From positions 534,204 to 598,203 of the forward strand of contig CM065683.1 of the NCBI GenBank assembly GCA_017654935.2: 64,000 bases of DNA. Reading direction: 5' to 3'. Shown piece after piece: positions 11,815 to 24,227 of this stretch (positions within the stretch are counted from its first letter, which is position 1; each line of letters begins with the position of its first letter). Position numbers and translations under genes: made by a program. The stretch comes from Phymorhynchus buccinoides. Lineage: Eukaryota; Mollusca; Gastropoda; Neogastropoda; Raphitomidae. The notes under the pieces are model-generated. The model saw nothing but the letters and a program-made list of their open reading frames with translations, ran no database searches and was not told where the DNA came from.

Positions 11815-12255
11815 AGATTAATCATCATCATCATCACCATCATCATCACCATAATAAAGTAGCCTTTGAACTGCGACAGAAAATCTATCTCTTGTTTGGT
11901 GTTTGACAATGAATCCTGAAATATACTAAAGATAATCATCATCATCATCACCATCATTATCACCATCATCATCACCATCATTACAACCATCATAAAGTAG
12001 CCTTTCATAAACTGCGGCAGAAACTCCATGTCCTGAAGTCTGAAGTTACCTGAACCATGACAGGAAGAGGATAGCAATGATGGCCATCCTAACACCACAA
12101 CTGTCGCTTTGAAGTCTGAAGTTACCTGAACCATGACAAGGAGCAGATAGCATTGGCGGCCATCTTAACACCACAACTGTCGCTTTGAAGTCTGAAGTTA
12201 CCTGAACCATGACAAGGAGCAGATAGCATTGGCGGCCATCTTAACACCACAACTG
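11815..12255 (-). repeat. Diverged copies of exon F with (ATC)n spacers and a 67-bp direct repeat
   Basis: Minus-strand copies at about 11860-11920 and 12000-12040 repeat the acceptor side of exon F with substitutions (for example GATTCATTGTCAAACACC), separated by ATC/ACC triplet runs. From 12040 a unit of about 67 bp (CTGAAGTTACCTGAACCATGACA...CTGTCGCTTTGAAGT) is repeated three times. None of these keeps a full exon. Confidence 0.6.
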
Positions 12256-12279
12256 TCGCTTTGAAGGCAGCGTCTCAGG

Positions 12280-14811
12280 CAGCTTCTAGAACCTTCCTCA
12301 AATCAAGTATCACAACAAGTCTGCTTCATCAACCTTCCTCAATTCAGTTATCACAGCAAGTCTGCTTCCTCAATTCAGTTATCACAACAAGTCTGCTTCA
12401 TCAATTCAGTTATCACAAGAAGTCTGCTTCCTCAATTCAGTTATCACAACAAGTCTACTTCATCAGTTCAGTTATCACAAGAAGTCTGCTTCCTCAGTTC
12501 AGTTATCACAAGAAGTCTGCTTCCTCAATTCAGTTATCACAACAAGTCTGCTTCATTGACCTTCATCAATTCAGTTATCACAACAAGTCTGCTTCATTGA
12601 CCTTCATAAATTCAGTTATCACAAGTCTGCTTCCTCAGTTCAGTTATCACAACAAGTCTGCTTCATCAGTTCAGTTATCACAACAAGTCTGCTTCATTGA
12701 CCTTCCTCTATTCAGTTAACACAACAAGTCTGCTTCATTGACCTTCATGAATTCAGTTATCACAACAAGTCTGCTTCCTCAGTTCAGTTATCACAACAAG
12801 TCTGCTTCATTGACCTTCCTCTATTCAGTTATCACAACAAGTCTGCTTCATCAACCTTCATGAATTCAGTTATCACAACAAGTCTGCTTCCTCAATTCAG
12901 TTATCACAACAAGTCTGCTTCCTCAGTTCAGTTATCACAACAAGTCTGCTTCATTGACCTTCCTCAATTCAGTTATCACAAGAAGTCTGCTTCCTCAGTT
13001 CAGTTATCACAACAAGTCTGCTTCATCAACCTTCCTCAATTCAGTTATCACAACAAGTCTGCTTCCATCAGTTCAGTTATCACAACAAGTCTGCTTCCTC
13101 AGTTCAGTTATCACAACAAGTCACACAACAAGTCTGCTTCCTCAGTTCAGTTATCACAACAAGTCTGCGTCATCAGGTTCACCAGGTTGCTTCCTCAATT
13201 CAGTTATTAACAACAAGTCTGCTTCCCTCAGTTCAGTTATCACAACAAGCCTCTGCTTCCTCAGTTCAGTTATCACAACAAGTCTGCTTCATCAGTTCAG
13301 TTATCACAACAAGTCTGCTTCCCTCAACCTTCGTTCAGTTATCACAACAAGTCTGCTTCCTCAATTCAGTTATCACAACAAGTCTACTTCATCAATTCAG
13401 TTATCACAACAAGTCTACTTCACCAACCTTCCTCAATTCAGTTATCACAACAAGTCTGCTTCCTCAGTTCAGTTATCACAACAAGTCTACTTCATCAATT
13501 CAGTTATCACAACAAGTCTAATTCACCAACCTTCCTCAATTCAGTTATCACAACAAGACTGCTTCCTCAGTTCAGTTATCACAACAAGTCTACTTCACCA
13601 ACCTTCCTCAGTTCAGTTATCACAACAAGTCTACTTCACCAACCTTCCTCAGTTCAGTTATCACAACAAGTCTGCTTCCTCAATTCAGTTATCACAACAA
13701 GTCTACTTCATCAATTCAGTTATCACAACAAGTCTGCTTCATCAATTCAGTTATCACAACAAGTCTACTTCATCAATTCAGTTATCACAACAAGTCTACT
13801 TCACCAACCTTCAATTCAGTTATCACAACAAGTCTGCTTCATTGACCTTCCTCAATTCAGTTATCACAACAAGTCTGCTTCCTCAATTCAGTTATCACAA
13901 CAAGTCTGCTTCATTGACCTTCCTCAATTCAGTTATCACAACAAGTCTGCTTCCTCAATTCAGTTATCACAACAAGTCTGCTTCCTCAATTCAGTTATCA
14001 CAACAAGTCTGCTTCCTCAGTTCAGTTATCACAACAAGTCTACTTCACCAACCTTCCTCAATTCAGTTATCACAACAAGTCTGCTTCCTCAGTTCAGTTA
14101 TCACAACAAGTCTGCTTCCTCAATTCAGTTATCACAACAAGTCTACTTCATTGACCTTCCTCAATTCAGTTATCACAAGAAGTCTGCTTCCTCAATTCAG
14201 TTATCACAACAAGTCTGCTTCCTCAATTCAGTTATCACAACAAGTCTACTTCATCAACCTTCATCAATTCAGTTATCACAAGAAGTCTGCTTCCTCAATT
14301 CAGTTATCACAACAAGTCTGCTTCCTCAGTTCAGTTATCACAACAAGTCTACTTCACCAACCTTCCTCAATTCAGTTATCACAACAAGTCTACTTCATCA
14401 ACCTTCATCAATTCAGTTATCACAACAAGTCTACTTCATCAATTCAGTTATCACAACAAGTCTACTTCATCAACCTTTCTCAATTCAGTTATCACAACAA
14501 GTCTGCTTCCTCAGTTCAGTTATCACAACAAGTCTGCTTCCAAAATTCAGTTATCACAACAAGTCTACTTCATCAATTCAGTTATCACTAGTCTGCTTCA
14601 TTGACCTTCATCAATTCAGTTATCACAACAAGTCTACTTCACCAACCTTCCTCAATTCAGTTATCACAACAAGTCTACTTCATCAATTCAGTTATCACAA
14701 CAAGTCTACTTCACCAACCTTCCTCAATTCAGTTATCACAACAAGTCTGCTTCCTCAGTTCAGTATATCACAACAAGTCTGCTTCATTGACCTTCCTCAA
14801 TTCTGTTATAA
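12280..14811. repeat. Minisatellite of 30-45 bp units (TCAGTTATCACAACAAGTCTGCTTC), first block
   Basis: The core TTCAGTTATCACAACAAGTCTGCTTC alternates with optional CAACCTTCCTCAA or TTGACCTTCCTCAA inserts, giving higher-order units. Long Ser/Gln-rich plus-strand frames (545 codons from 12954) exist only because the units rarely contain stops. The array is interrupted at 14811 by a LINE fragment and resumes at 15733. Confidence 0.93.
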
Positions 14812-15733
14812 TAATATAATAAAGAATATTTATATAGCGCACATTCTAGGTGTACCACTCATGGCGCTTTACAAAAACTAAGAATCGCCCCACATACAAA
14901 ATTACAGACATATCAAACATACTCAGACGCGCTCGCAAACCCACCCTCACCCTCACGCTGTGACATATTCATAGACATAAAAACATGCATCTTCGCATAA
15001 CACACAAACGGGTCCACACACACACACACGTACGCGCGCACGCACGCGCACGCACGCACACACACACACACGTGCACACGAACACACACACTACACACAC
15101 ACGCGCTCCCCAATCCTCTCCTCCCCATCCGCACACACATCATTCATGCAGACCCATAGCATTTCAATGTGATGCTGAGATTGCGAACATTATTGCTGAA
15201 AGAAGAAGTGTGTTTTCAGACTGGCCTTAAAGATTGACAGAGAGTTGTAATGTCTGAGAGATGGTGGTAGTTTGTTCCAAGTAGCTGGGGCCTGAAAGGA
15301 AAAAGGATCTCTCACCATAAGTTTTCGTTTTAACCAGAGGGAGGCTGCAGAAGACGAGAATCAGAGGAAGAACGGAGCTGATGAGAGGGTGTGTAAGTGT
15401 GAAGCAGATCAGACAAGTAAGTAGGAGCAGAGCCAGAAATGACAGCAAAGCTAAGAGTGGAAATCTTGTACTCAATCCCTTCACAGATTGGCAGCCAGTG
15501 CAACTCATGGAGAAGAGGTGTTACGTGTTTGAAATTGGAGGATTTGAGGACCAGTCGTGCAGCGTTGTTCTGGATTCTCTGAAGTCTGCTAAGAAGGTAC
15601 TTGGGAAGGCCAGCGAGAAGAGAGTTGCAGTAATCTATTTTAGAAAGGACAAAGGCACAGACTAAGGTTTTAGTGGCATCAGTGGAGAAATAGTGACGAA
15701 CAGAACTGATTTTATGAAGCTCAAGATAGGCAG
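14811..15733 (-). mobile_element. CR1-like LINE fragment inserted in the minisatellite
   Basis: Minus-strand frame 15740-15330 is the C-terminal part of a CR1-type reverse transcriptase: CAFVLSKIDYCNSLLAGLP, then RLQRIQNNAARLV and LHWLPI...YKISTL, all hallmark motifs after the polymerase core. The 3' untranslated part (to about 14811) contains GCGCCATGAGTGG and GCGCTATATAAATATT and ends in a TTAT-rich tail, and it also includes a CA-rich stretch (15015-15105). The element lacks its 5' half. It interrupts one minisatellite array, with the same repeat units on both sides, so the array predates the insertion. Confidence 0.85.
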
Positions 15734-16832
15734 TTATCACAAGTCTGCTTCATCAACCTTCCTCAGTTCAGTTATCACAACAAGTCTGCTTCATCAACCT
15801 TCCTCAGTTCAGTTATCACAACAAGTCTGCTTCATCAACCTTCCTCAATTCAATTATCACAAGTCTGCTTCATCAACCTTCCTCAATTCAATTATTACAA
15901 GTCTGCTTCATCAACCTTCCTCAATTCAATTATCACAAGTCTGCTTCATCAACCTTCCTCAGTTCAGTTATCACAACAAGTCTGCTTCATCAACCTTCCT
16001 CAGTTCAGTTATCACAACAAGTCTGCTTCATCAACCTTCCTCAATTCAGTTATCACAAGTCTGCTTCATCAACCTTCCTCAATTCAATTATTCACAAGTC
16101 TGCTTCATCAACCTTCCTCAATTCAATTATCACAAGTCTGCTTCATCAACCTTCCTCAATTCAATTATCACAAGTCTGCTTCATCAACCTTCCTCAATTC
16201 AATTATCACAAGTCTGCTTCATCAACCTTCCTCAATTCAATTATCACAAGTCTGCTTCATCAACCTTCCTCAATTCAATTATCACAAGTCTGCTTCATCA
16301 ACCTTCCTCAGTTCAATTATCACAAGTCTGCTTCATCAACCTTCCTCAATTCAATTATCACAAGTCTGCTTCATCAACCTTCCTCAGTTCAGTTATCACA
16401 AGTCTGCTTCATCAACCTTCCTCAATTCAATTATCACAAGTCTGCTTCATCAACCTTCCTCAATTCAATTATCACAAGTCTGCTTCATCAACCTTCCTCA
16501 ATTCAGTTATCACAAGTCTGCTTCATCAACCTTCCTCAATTCAGTTATCACAAGTCTGCTTCATCAACCTTCCTCAATTCAATTATCACAAGTCTGCTTC
16601 ATCAACCTTCCTCAATTCAATTATCACAAGTCTGCTTCATCAACCTTCCTCAATTCAGTTATCACAAGTCTGCTTCATCAACCTTCCTCAATTCAGTTAT
16701 CACAAGTCTGCTTCATCAACCTTCCTCAATTCAGTTATCACAACAAGTCTGCTTCATCAACCTTCCTCAGTTCAGTTATCACAACAAGTCTGCTTCATCA
16801 ACCTTCCTCAGTTCAGTTATCACAACAAGTCT
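15733..16832. repeat. Minisatellite of 36-45 bp units, second block
   Basis: Continuation of the array at 12280-14811, but more homogeneous: (TTATCACAAGTCTGCTTCATCAACCTTCCTCAATTCA) repeated about 28 times, with ACAACAAG variants at both ends. The more uniform unit on this side indicates separate homogenisation after the LINE insertion. The large plus-strand frame through it continues into the CT tract and is not a gene. Confidence 0.93.
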
Positions 16833-18840
16833 GTCTCTCCCTCTGCCGCTCCTTTCACTCTCTCTTTCTCTCTGTCTGCCTCTCTCTTTCATCTGTCTGC
16901 TCTCTCACTGTCTGTTTCTCTCTCTCTTTCTCTGTCTCTTTCTCTCTGTCTGCCGCTCTCTTTCACTGTCTCTTTCTCTCTCCCTGCTCTCTCTTTCACT
17001 GTCTCTTTCTCTCTGTCTGCCGCTCTCTTTCACTGTCTCTTTCTCTCTGTCTGCCTCTCTCTTTCTCTCTGTCTGTCTCTTTCTTTCTCTTTCTCTGCCT
17101 CTCTCTTTCACTGTCTCTTTCTTTCTCTCTCTTCTGCCTCTCTCTTTCACTGTCTCTTTCTTTCTCTCTTTCTGCCTCTCTCTTTCACTGTCTCTTTCTG
17201 TCTCTCTCTCTCTGTCTGCCTCTCTCTTTCACTGTCTCTTTCTCTTTCTCTCTCTCTGTCTGCCTCTCTCTCTTCACTGTCTCTTTCACTTTCTCTCTTT
17301 GTCTGCCTCTCTCTTTCACTGTCTCTTTCTTTCTCTTTTTCTGCCTCTCTCTTTCACTGTCTCTTTCTCTCTCTTTTTCTGCCTCTCTCTTTCACTGTCT
17401 CTTTCTTTCTCTTTTTCTGCCTCTCTCTTTCACTGTCTCTTTCTTTCTCTTTGTCTGCCTCTCTCTTTCACTGTCTCTTTCTTTCTCTCTGTCTGTCTGC
17501 CTTTCTCTCTTTCTTTCTCTCTGTCTGCTCTCTCTTCTCTTTCTTTCTTGTCTGTCTGCCTCTCTCTTTCACTGTCTCTTTCTTTCTTTTTTCTGTCTCT
17601 CTCTCTCTTTCACTGTCTCTTTCTTCTCTGCCTCTGTCTTTCACTGTCTCTTTCTTCTCACTGTCTGCCTTTTTTCACTGTCTCTTTCTCTGTCTGCCTC
17701 TCTCTTTCACTGTCTCTTTCTCTTCTTCTGTCTGCCTCTCTCTTTCACTGTCTCTTTCTTTCTCTCTGTCTGCCTCTCTCTTTCACTGTCTCTTTCTCTC
17801 TGTCTGCCTCTCTCTTTCACTGTCTCTTTCTCTCTCTTTGCCTGCTCTTTCAACATCTCTTTCTTTCTCTCTGTCTGCCTCTCTCTATCTTTCTGTCTCT
17901 TTCTCTCTCTCTGTCTGCTCTCTCACTGTTCTTTCTCTCTTCTCTGCCTCTCTCTTTCACTGTCTCTTTCTTTCTCTCTGTCTGCCTCTCTCTTTCACTG
18001 TCTCTTTCTTTCTCTCTGTCTGCCTCTCTCTTTCACTGTCTCTTTCTTTCTCTCTGTCTGCCTCTCTCTTTCACTGTCTCTTTCTTTCTCTCTGTCTGCC
18101 TCTCTCTTTCACTGTCTCTTTCTTTCTCTCTGTCTGCCTCTCTTTCACTGTCTCTTTCTTTCTCTTTGTCTGCCTCTCTCACTTTCACTGTCTCTTTCTT
18201 TCTCTCTGTCTCTCTCTCTCTTTCACTGTCTCTTTCTTTCTCTCTGTCTGCCTCTCTCTTTCACTGTCTCTTTCTTTCTCTCTGTCTGCCTCTCTCTTTC
18301 ACTGTCTCTTTCTTTCTCTCTGTCTGCCTCTCTCTTTCACTGTCTCTTTCTTTCTCTCTGTCTGCCTCTCTCTTTCACTGTCTCTTTCTTTCTCTCTGTC
18401 TGCCTCTCTCTTTCACTGTCTCTTTCTTTCTCTCTGTCTGCCTCTCTCTTTCACTGTCTCTTTCTCTCTCTTTGTCTGCCTCTCTCTTTCACTGTCTTTC
18501 TTTCTGCCTCTCTCTTTGTCTGCCTCTCTCTTTCACTCTCTCTTTCTTTCTCTCTGTCTGCCTCTCTCTTTCACTGTCTCTTTCTTTCTCTCTGTCTGCC
18601 TCTCTCTTTCACTGTCTCTTTCTCTCTGTCTGCCTCTCTCTTTCACTGTCTCTTTCTTTCTCTTTTTCTGCCTCTCTCTTTCACTGTCTCTCTCTCTGTC
18701 TTTCTGTCTCTCTCTTTCTTTCTCTCTGTCTGCCTCTGTCTTTCACTGTCTCTTTCTTTCTCTCTGTCTGCCTCTCTCTTTCACTGTCTCTTTCTTTCTC
18801 TGTTTCTGCCTCTCTCTTTCACTGTCTCTTTCTCTCTTTG

Positions 18841-18878
<38 letters not shown>

Positions 18879-20396
18879 ACTGTCTGCCTCTCTCTTTCAC
18901 CTCTCTCTTTCTTTCTCTCTTTCTTACCTCTCTTCTGCCTCTCTCTTTCACTGTCTCTTTCTCTCTCTCTGTCTGCCTCTCTCTTTCACCATCTCTTTTT
19001 CTCTCTGTCTGTCTGCCTCTCTCTTTCACCATCTCTTTCTCTCTCTCTGTCCTGTCTGTCTGCCTCTCTCTTTCTTTCTCTCTGTCTGTCTGCCTCTCTC
19101 TTTCACCTTATCTTTCTCTCTCTCTGTCTCTTCTGTCCCTGCCTCTCTCTTCTGTCTCTCTTTCAGCGTCTCTCTCTCTCTGTCTGCCTCTCTCTCTTCA
19201 ACTCTCTTTCCTCTTCTGTCTATCTGTCTGCCTCTCTCTCTCTGTCTCTGTCTATCTGTCTGCTCCCTCTTTCTCTCTCTCTCTCTCTTTCATTGTATCT
19301 TTCTCTCTCTCTCTGTCTGCCTCTCTCTTCACCATATCTTTCTTTCTCTCTGTCTGTCTGCCTCTCTCTTTCACCGTCTCTTTCTTTCTCTCTGTCTGTC
19401 TGTCTGTCTGTCTCTTCTCACTTTCATCTGTCTTTCTTTCTCTCTGTCTGTCTGCCTCTCTCTCTTCTTTCATCTCTCTTTCTTTCTCTCTGTCTGTCTG
19501 TCTGCCTCTCTCTTTCACCGTCTCTTTCTTTCTTTCTTCTGTCTGTCTGTCTGTCTGCCTCTCTCTTTCATCGTCTCTTTCTTTCTCTCTGTCTGTCTGT
19601 CTGACCTCTCTCTTTCTCCTTCTTTCTTTCTCTCTTTCTCTCTGTCTGTCTGTCTCTCCTCTCTCTCTTCACTCTCTCTTTCTCTCTCTGTCTCTGTCTG
19701 TCTGTCTCTCTCTCTTTCTGTCTGTCTGTCTGCCTCATCTCTTTCATCTCTTCTTTCTTTCTCTGTCTGTCTGTCTGCCTCTCTCTTTCACCGTCTCTTT
19801 CTTTCTCTCTCTCTGTCTGTCTCTCTGTCTGCTCTCTGTCTGCCTCTCTCTCTTCACAGTCTCCTTCTCTTTCTCTCTGTCTCTCTCTGTCTGTCTGCCT
19901 CTCTCTTTCACCATCTCTTTCTTTCTTTCTCTCCTCTGTCTGTCTGTCTGTCTGCCTCTCTCTTTCATCGTCTCTTTCTTTCTCTCTGTCTGTCTGTCTG
20001 CCTCTCTCTTTCACCGTCTCTTTCTTTCTCTCTCTCTGTCTGTCTGCCTCTCTCTTTCACTCTCTCTTTCTTTCTCTCTGTCTGTCTGCCTCTCTCTTTC
20101 ACCGTCTCTTTCTTTGCTCTCTCTCTGTCTGTCTCCTCTCTCTTTCACCGTCTCTTTCTTTCTTTCTCTCTGTCTGCCTCTCTCTTTCACCTCTCTTCTT
20201 CTTTTCTCTGTCTCTCTTCTTTCTCTCTCTTTCTCGTCTGTCTGCCTCTCTCTTTCACCTGTCTCTTTTCTTTCTCTTCTCTCTGTCTGTCTGTCCTCTC
20301 TCTTTCACCGTCTCTTTCTTTCTTTCTCTCTGTCTGTCTGCTCTCCTCTCTCTTTCTCTTTCTCTCTCTGTCTGCCTCTCTCTTTCACTGTATCTT

Positions 20397-20429
<33 letters not shown>

Positions 20430-21105
20430 CTCAACATCTCTTTCTCTCTCTCTGTCTGTCTGTCTGCCTCTCTCTTTCTCATCTTTCTCTCTCTCTGTCT
20501 GTCTGCCTCTCTCTTTCACCGTCTCTTTCTTTCTTTCTCTCTGTCTGTCTGCCTCTCTCTTTCTTTCTCTTCTCTCTCTCTCTGCCTCTCTCTTTCATCG
20601 TCTCTTTCTCTCTCATGTCTGTCTGCCTCTCTCTTTCAACCGTCTCTTTCTTTCTTTCTCTCTGTCTGTCTGCCTCTCTCTTTCTTTCTCTCTCTCTGTC
20701 TGCCTCTCTCTTTCACCGTCTCTTTCTTTCTCTCTCTCTGTCTGTTCTCTCTCTCTTTATTTCTCTTTATTTCTGTCTGTCTGCCTGCCTCTCTTTCTTT
20801 CTCTCTGTGTGGCTGCCTCTCTCTTTCTTTCTCTCCATCTGTCTGTCTGCCTCTCTCTTTCTTTCTCTTTCTCTCTCTGTCTGCCTCTCTCTTTCACTGT
20901 ATCTTTCTCTCTCTCTGTCTGCCTCTCTCTTTCAACATCTCTTTCTTTCTCTCTGTCTGTCTGCCTCTCTCTTTCAACATCTCTTTCTTTCTCTCTGTCT
21001 GTCTGCCTCTCTTTCTTTCTCTCTGTCTGTCTGCCTCTCTTTCTTTCTTTCTCTCTGTCTGTCTGCCTCTCTTTCTTTCTCTCTGTCTGTCTGCCTCTCT
21101 GCACT
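16833..21105. repeat. 4.3 kb polypyrimidine array (TCTCTTTCACTGTCTCTTTCTTTCTCTCTGTCTGCC)
   Basis: Nearly pure C+T on the plus strand with scattered A and G in a 36-44 bp higher-order unit (GCCTCTCTCTTTCACTGTC plus TCTTTCTTTCTCTCTGTCT). The two 1300-codon plus-strand Ser/Leu/Phe frames and the minus-strand Arg/Glu/Lys frames are stop-free by composition only. The unit drifts along the array: CACTGTCTC early, CACCGTCTC and extra GTCT repeats late. Confidence 0.95.
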
Positions 21106-21108
21106 TGC

Positions 21109-21190
21109 CTTCAGATCAGTGATGTCACACTCCAACTGGTGCTGTGTGTTGTCTGCATTCTTCTGATTGGTCTCCAGCTCTCCTTCCAGC
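21109..21190 (-). CDS. Candidate exon G of the minus-strand coiled-coil gene
   Basis: Acceptor GGCTGTTTCAG precedes an 82-base exon whose first base completes the Arg codon left by exon H. It reads LEGELETNQKNADNTQHQL then ECDITDLK, a clear heptad-like coiled coil. The 3' end is CTGAAG followed by GCAAGTG, so the donor would be of the minor GC-AG class (AAG|GCAAGT is its typical strong form). Ending there gives phase 0, exactly what exon F needs. The unidentified protein therefore continues helically from H through G into F. Confidence 0.7.
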
Positions 21191-21560
21191 CTGAAACAGC
21201 CAATCACAACATGTCTTACAACTGGTGCTGTGTGTTGTCTGCATTCTTCTGATTGGTCTCCAGCTCTCCTTCCAGCCTGAAACAGCCAATCACAACATGT
21301 CTTACAACTGGTGCTGTGTGTTGTCTGCATTCTTCTGATTGGTCTCCAGCTCTCCTTCCAGCCTGAAACAGCCAATCACAACATGTCTTACAACTGGTGC
21401 TGTGTGTTGTCTGCATTCTTCTGATTGGTCTTCAGCTCTCCTTCCAGCCTGAAACAGCCAATCACAACATGTCTTACAACTGGTGCTGTGTGTTGTCTGC
21501 ATTCTTCTGATTGGTCTCCAGCTCTCCTTCCAGCCTGAAACAGCCAATCACAACATGTCT
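21191..21560 (-). repeat. Four tandem copies of the acceptor half of exon G (about 87 bp)
   Basis: Each unit carries the intron end (TGTTGTGATTGGCTGTTTCAG) plus the first 50-odd bases of exon G up to CAGCACCAGTTG, then jumps to GTAAGACATG. The copies are almost identical (one C/T change near 21431). Beyond the last copy, a related fragment (minus strand TTGAATGCCAGAGATGCTGAGATT|GTAAGA, 21560-21590) resembles the end of exon H (NARD-E-I) with its own donor. Confidence 0.85.
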
Positions 21561-22253
21561 TACAATCTCAGCATCTCTGGCATTCAATGTGTTGGAACAG
21601 TGCCTATGAAGACCTTCCCTGTGAAGACCTTCCCTTTGAAGACCTTCCCTGTGAAGACCATCCCTTTGAATACCTTCCCTATGCAGACCTTCCCTATCAA
21701 GACCTTCCATGTGAAGACCTTCCCTTTGAAGACCTTCCCTATGAAGACCTTCCCTATGAAGACCTTCCCTATGAAGACCTTCCCTATCAAGACCTTCCCT
21801 ATGAAGACCTTCCCTATCAAGACCTTCCCTATGAAGACCTTCCCTATTAAGACCTTCCCTATGAAGACCTTCCCTATCAAGACATTCCCTATGAAGACCT
21901 TCCCTATGAAGACCTTCCCTATGAAGACCTTCCCCATGAAGACCTTCCCTATCAAGACCTTCCCTATGAAGACCTTCCCTATGAAGACCATCCCTATAAA
22001 GACCTTCCCTATCAAGACCTTCCCTATTAAGACCTTCCCTATGAAGACCTTCCCTATTAAAACCTTCCCTATGAAGACCTTCCCTATTAAGACCTTCCCT
22101 ATGAAGACCTTCCCTGTGAAGACCTTCCCTATAAAGACCTTCCCTATGAAGACCTTCCCTATGAAAGACCTTCCCTATGAAGACCTTCCCTATGAAGACC
22201 TTCCTTTTGAAGACCTTCCCTATGAAGACCTTTCCTATCAAGACCTTCCTTAA

Positions 22254-22370
22254 AGCCATGGTTTAAAAATCATCGTTTTTTTCACATGTTTTCCCTCTTA
22301 TCGCTGGTAAGAAATCTTAAGAAAACTCCTGAGCAAAAGAGGGAAAACATACACATGACGTGGTGGGGCT
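22254..22370. mobile_element. 117-bp TTAA-flanked MITE in the 15-bp array
   Basis: A 117-base block unlike the array is flanked on both sides by TTAA (22250-22253 and 22371-22374). The ends share AGCC inverted, and a 14-base subterminal inverted pair ATGTTTTCCCTCTT lies at 22286-22299 and 22337-22350. TTAA duplication points to piggyBac- or Kolobok-type mobilisation. It has no coding capacity. Confidence 0.7.
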
Positions 22371-24053
22371 TTAAGAAGACCTTCCCTATGAAGACCTTCC
22401 CTATGAAGACCTTCCCTATCAAGACCTTCCCTATCAAGACCTCCCCTATCAAGACATTCCCTATCAAGACCTTCCCTATGAAGACCTTCCCTATGAAGAC
22501 CTTCCCTATCAAGACCTTCCCTATGAACACCTTCCCTATGAAGACCATCCCTATCAAGACCTCCCCTATCAAGACCTTCCCTATCAAGACCTCCCCTATC
22601 AAGACCTTCCCTATGAAGACCTTCCCTATGAAGACCTTCCCTATCAAGACCTTCCCTATCAAGACCTCCCCTATCAAGACCTTCCCTATGAAGACCTTCC
22701 CTGTCAAGACCTTCCCTATAAAGATTACTTCCATATCAAGACCTTCCCTATCAAGACCTTCCCTATCCAGATCTTCCCTATAAAGACCTTCCCTATCAAG
22801 ACCTTCCGTATCACGACCTTCCCTATCATGACCTTCCCTATCAAGACCTTCCCTCTTAAGACCTTCCCCATCAAGAACCTTCCCTATGAAGACCTTCCCT
22901 ATCAAGACCTTCCCTATGAAGACCTTCCCTATCAAGACCTTCCTTATGAAGACCTTCCCTATCAAGACATTCCTTATCAAGACCTTCCCTGTCAAGACCT
23001 TCCCTATGAAGATCTTCCCTATCAAGACCTTCCCTATCAAGACCTTCCCTATCCAGTTCTTCCCTATATCAAGACCTCCCCTATAAAGACCTTCCCTATC
23101 CCAGATCTTCCCTCTTAAGACCTTCCCTATCAAGACCTTCCCTATCAAGACCTTCCCTTTGACGACCTTCCCCATTAATACCTTCCCTATGAAGACCTTC
23201 CCTATTAATACCTTCCCTATGAAGACCTTCCCTATTAATACCTTCCCTATGAAGACCTTCCCTATCAAGACCTTCCTTATCAAGATCTTCCCTATGAAGA
23301 CCTTCCCTATGAAGACCTTCCCTATGAAAACCTTCCCTATCAAGACCTTCCCTATCAAGACCTTCCCTATGAAGACCTTCCTTATTAAAACCTTTCCTAT
23401 GAAGACCTTCCCTATCCAGACCTTCCTTATAAAGACGCTTCCCTATTTTTAGACCTTCCCTATCTGCTCTATTTTATAGACCTTCCCTATCAAGACCTTC
23501 CCTATCAAGACCTTCCCTATGAAGACCTTCCCTATGAAGACCTTCCCTATAAAGACATTCCCTATGAAGACCTTCCCTGATATGAAGACCTTCCCTATCA
23601 AGACCTTCCCTATGAAGACCTTCCCTATCAAGACCTTCCCTATCAAAACCTTCCCTATCAAGACCTTCCCTATCAAGACCTTCCCTATGAACACCTTCCC
23701 TATCAAAACCTTTCCTATGAAGACCTTCCCTATCCAGACCTTCCTTATAAAGACCTTCCCTATTAAGACCTTCCCTATCAAGACCTTCCCTATTAAGACC
23801 TTCCCTATGAATGACCTTCCCTATCACCGACCTTCCCTATGAAGACCTTCCCTATTAGACCTTCCCTATGAAGACCTTCCCTATGAAGACATTCCCTATG
23901 AAGACCTTCCCTATGAAGTACCTTCACTATCAAGACCTTCCCTATGAAGACCTTCCCTATGAAGACCTTCCCCTTTGAAGACCTTCCCTATGAAGACCTT
24001 CCCTATGAAGACCTTCCCTATGAAGACCTTCCCTATAAAGACCTTCCCTATAA

Positions 24054-24227
24054 CAGGCATGGGAATTGTCAGTGACAAAAAACTCTGAAAAGCCCCCCCC
24101 CCCTCATTTTTACAGCGTTTTAAAGTGGTAAAATGTAATCATAAAAATTGAAGTATTAGAGTAACTTGAAAACTTTGCCCTTAACATTTTTTTTATCGCA
24201 GAAATCCGCAGACAATTCCCATGCCTG
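24054..24227. mobile_element. 174-bp MITE with 17-bp perfect terminal inverted repeats
   Basis: Starts CAGGCATGGGAATTGTC and ends with its exact reverse complement GACAATTCCCATGCCTG. The array word CTATAA is duplicated on both sides (24048-24053 and 24228-24233), a clean 6-bp target duplication that restores one array unit when the element is removed. The inside includes a C run and is not coding. I do not recognise the superfamily. Confidence 0.85.

Noticed and set aside
12280..16832. CRISPR-like repeat-spacer pattern
   Set aside because: The alternating parts are themselves repeated, there are no unique spacers, and the setting is an animal genome.
15693..21252. Two open frames of about 1300 codons on the plus strand
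   Set aside because: They run through a minisatellite and a CT array; Ser/Leu/Phe composition is forced by the repeat, and the same region is open in other frames and strands.
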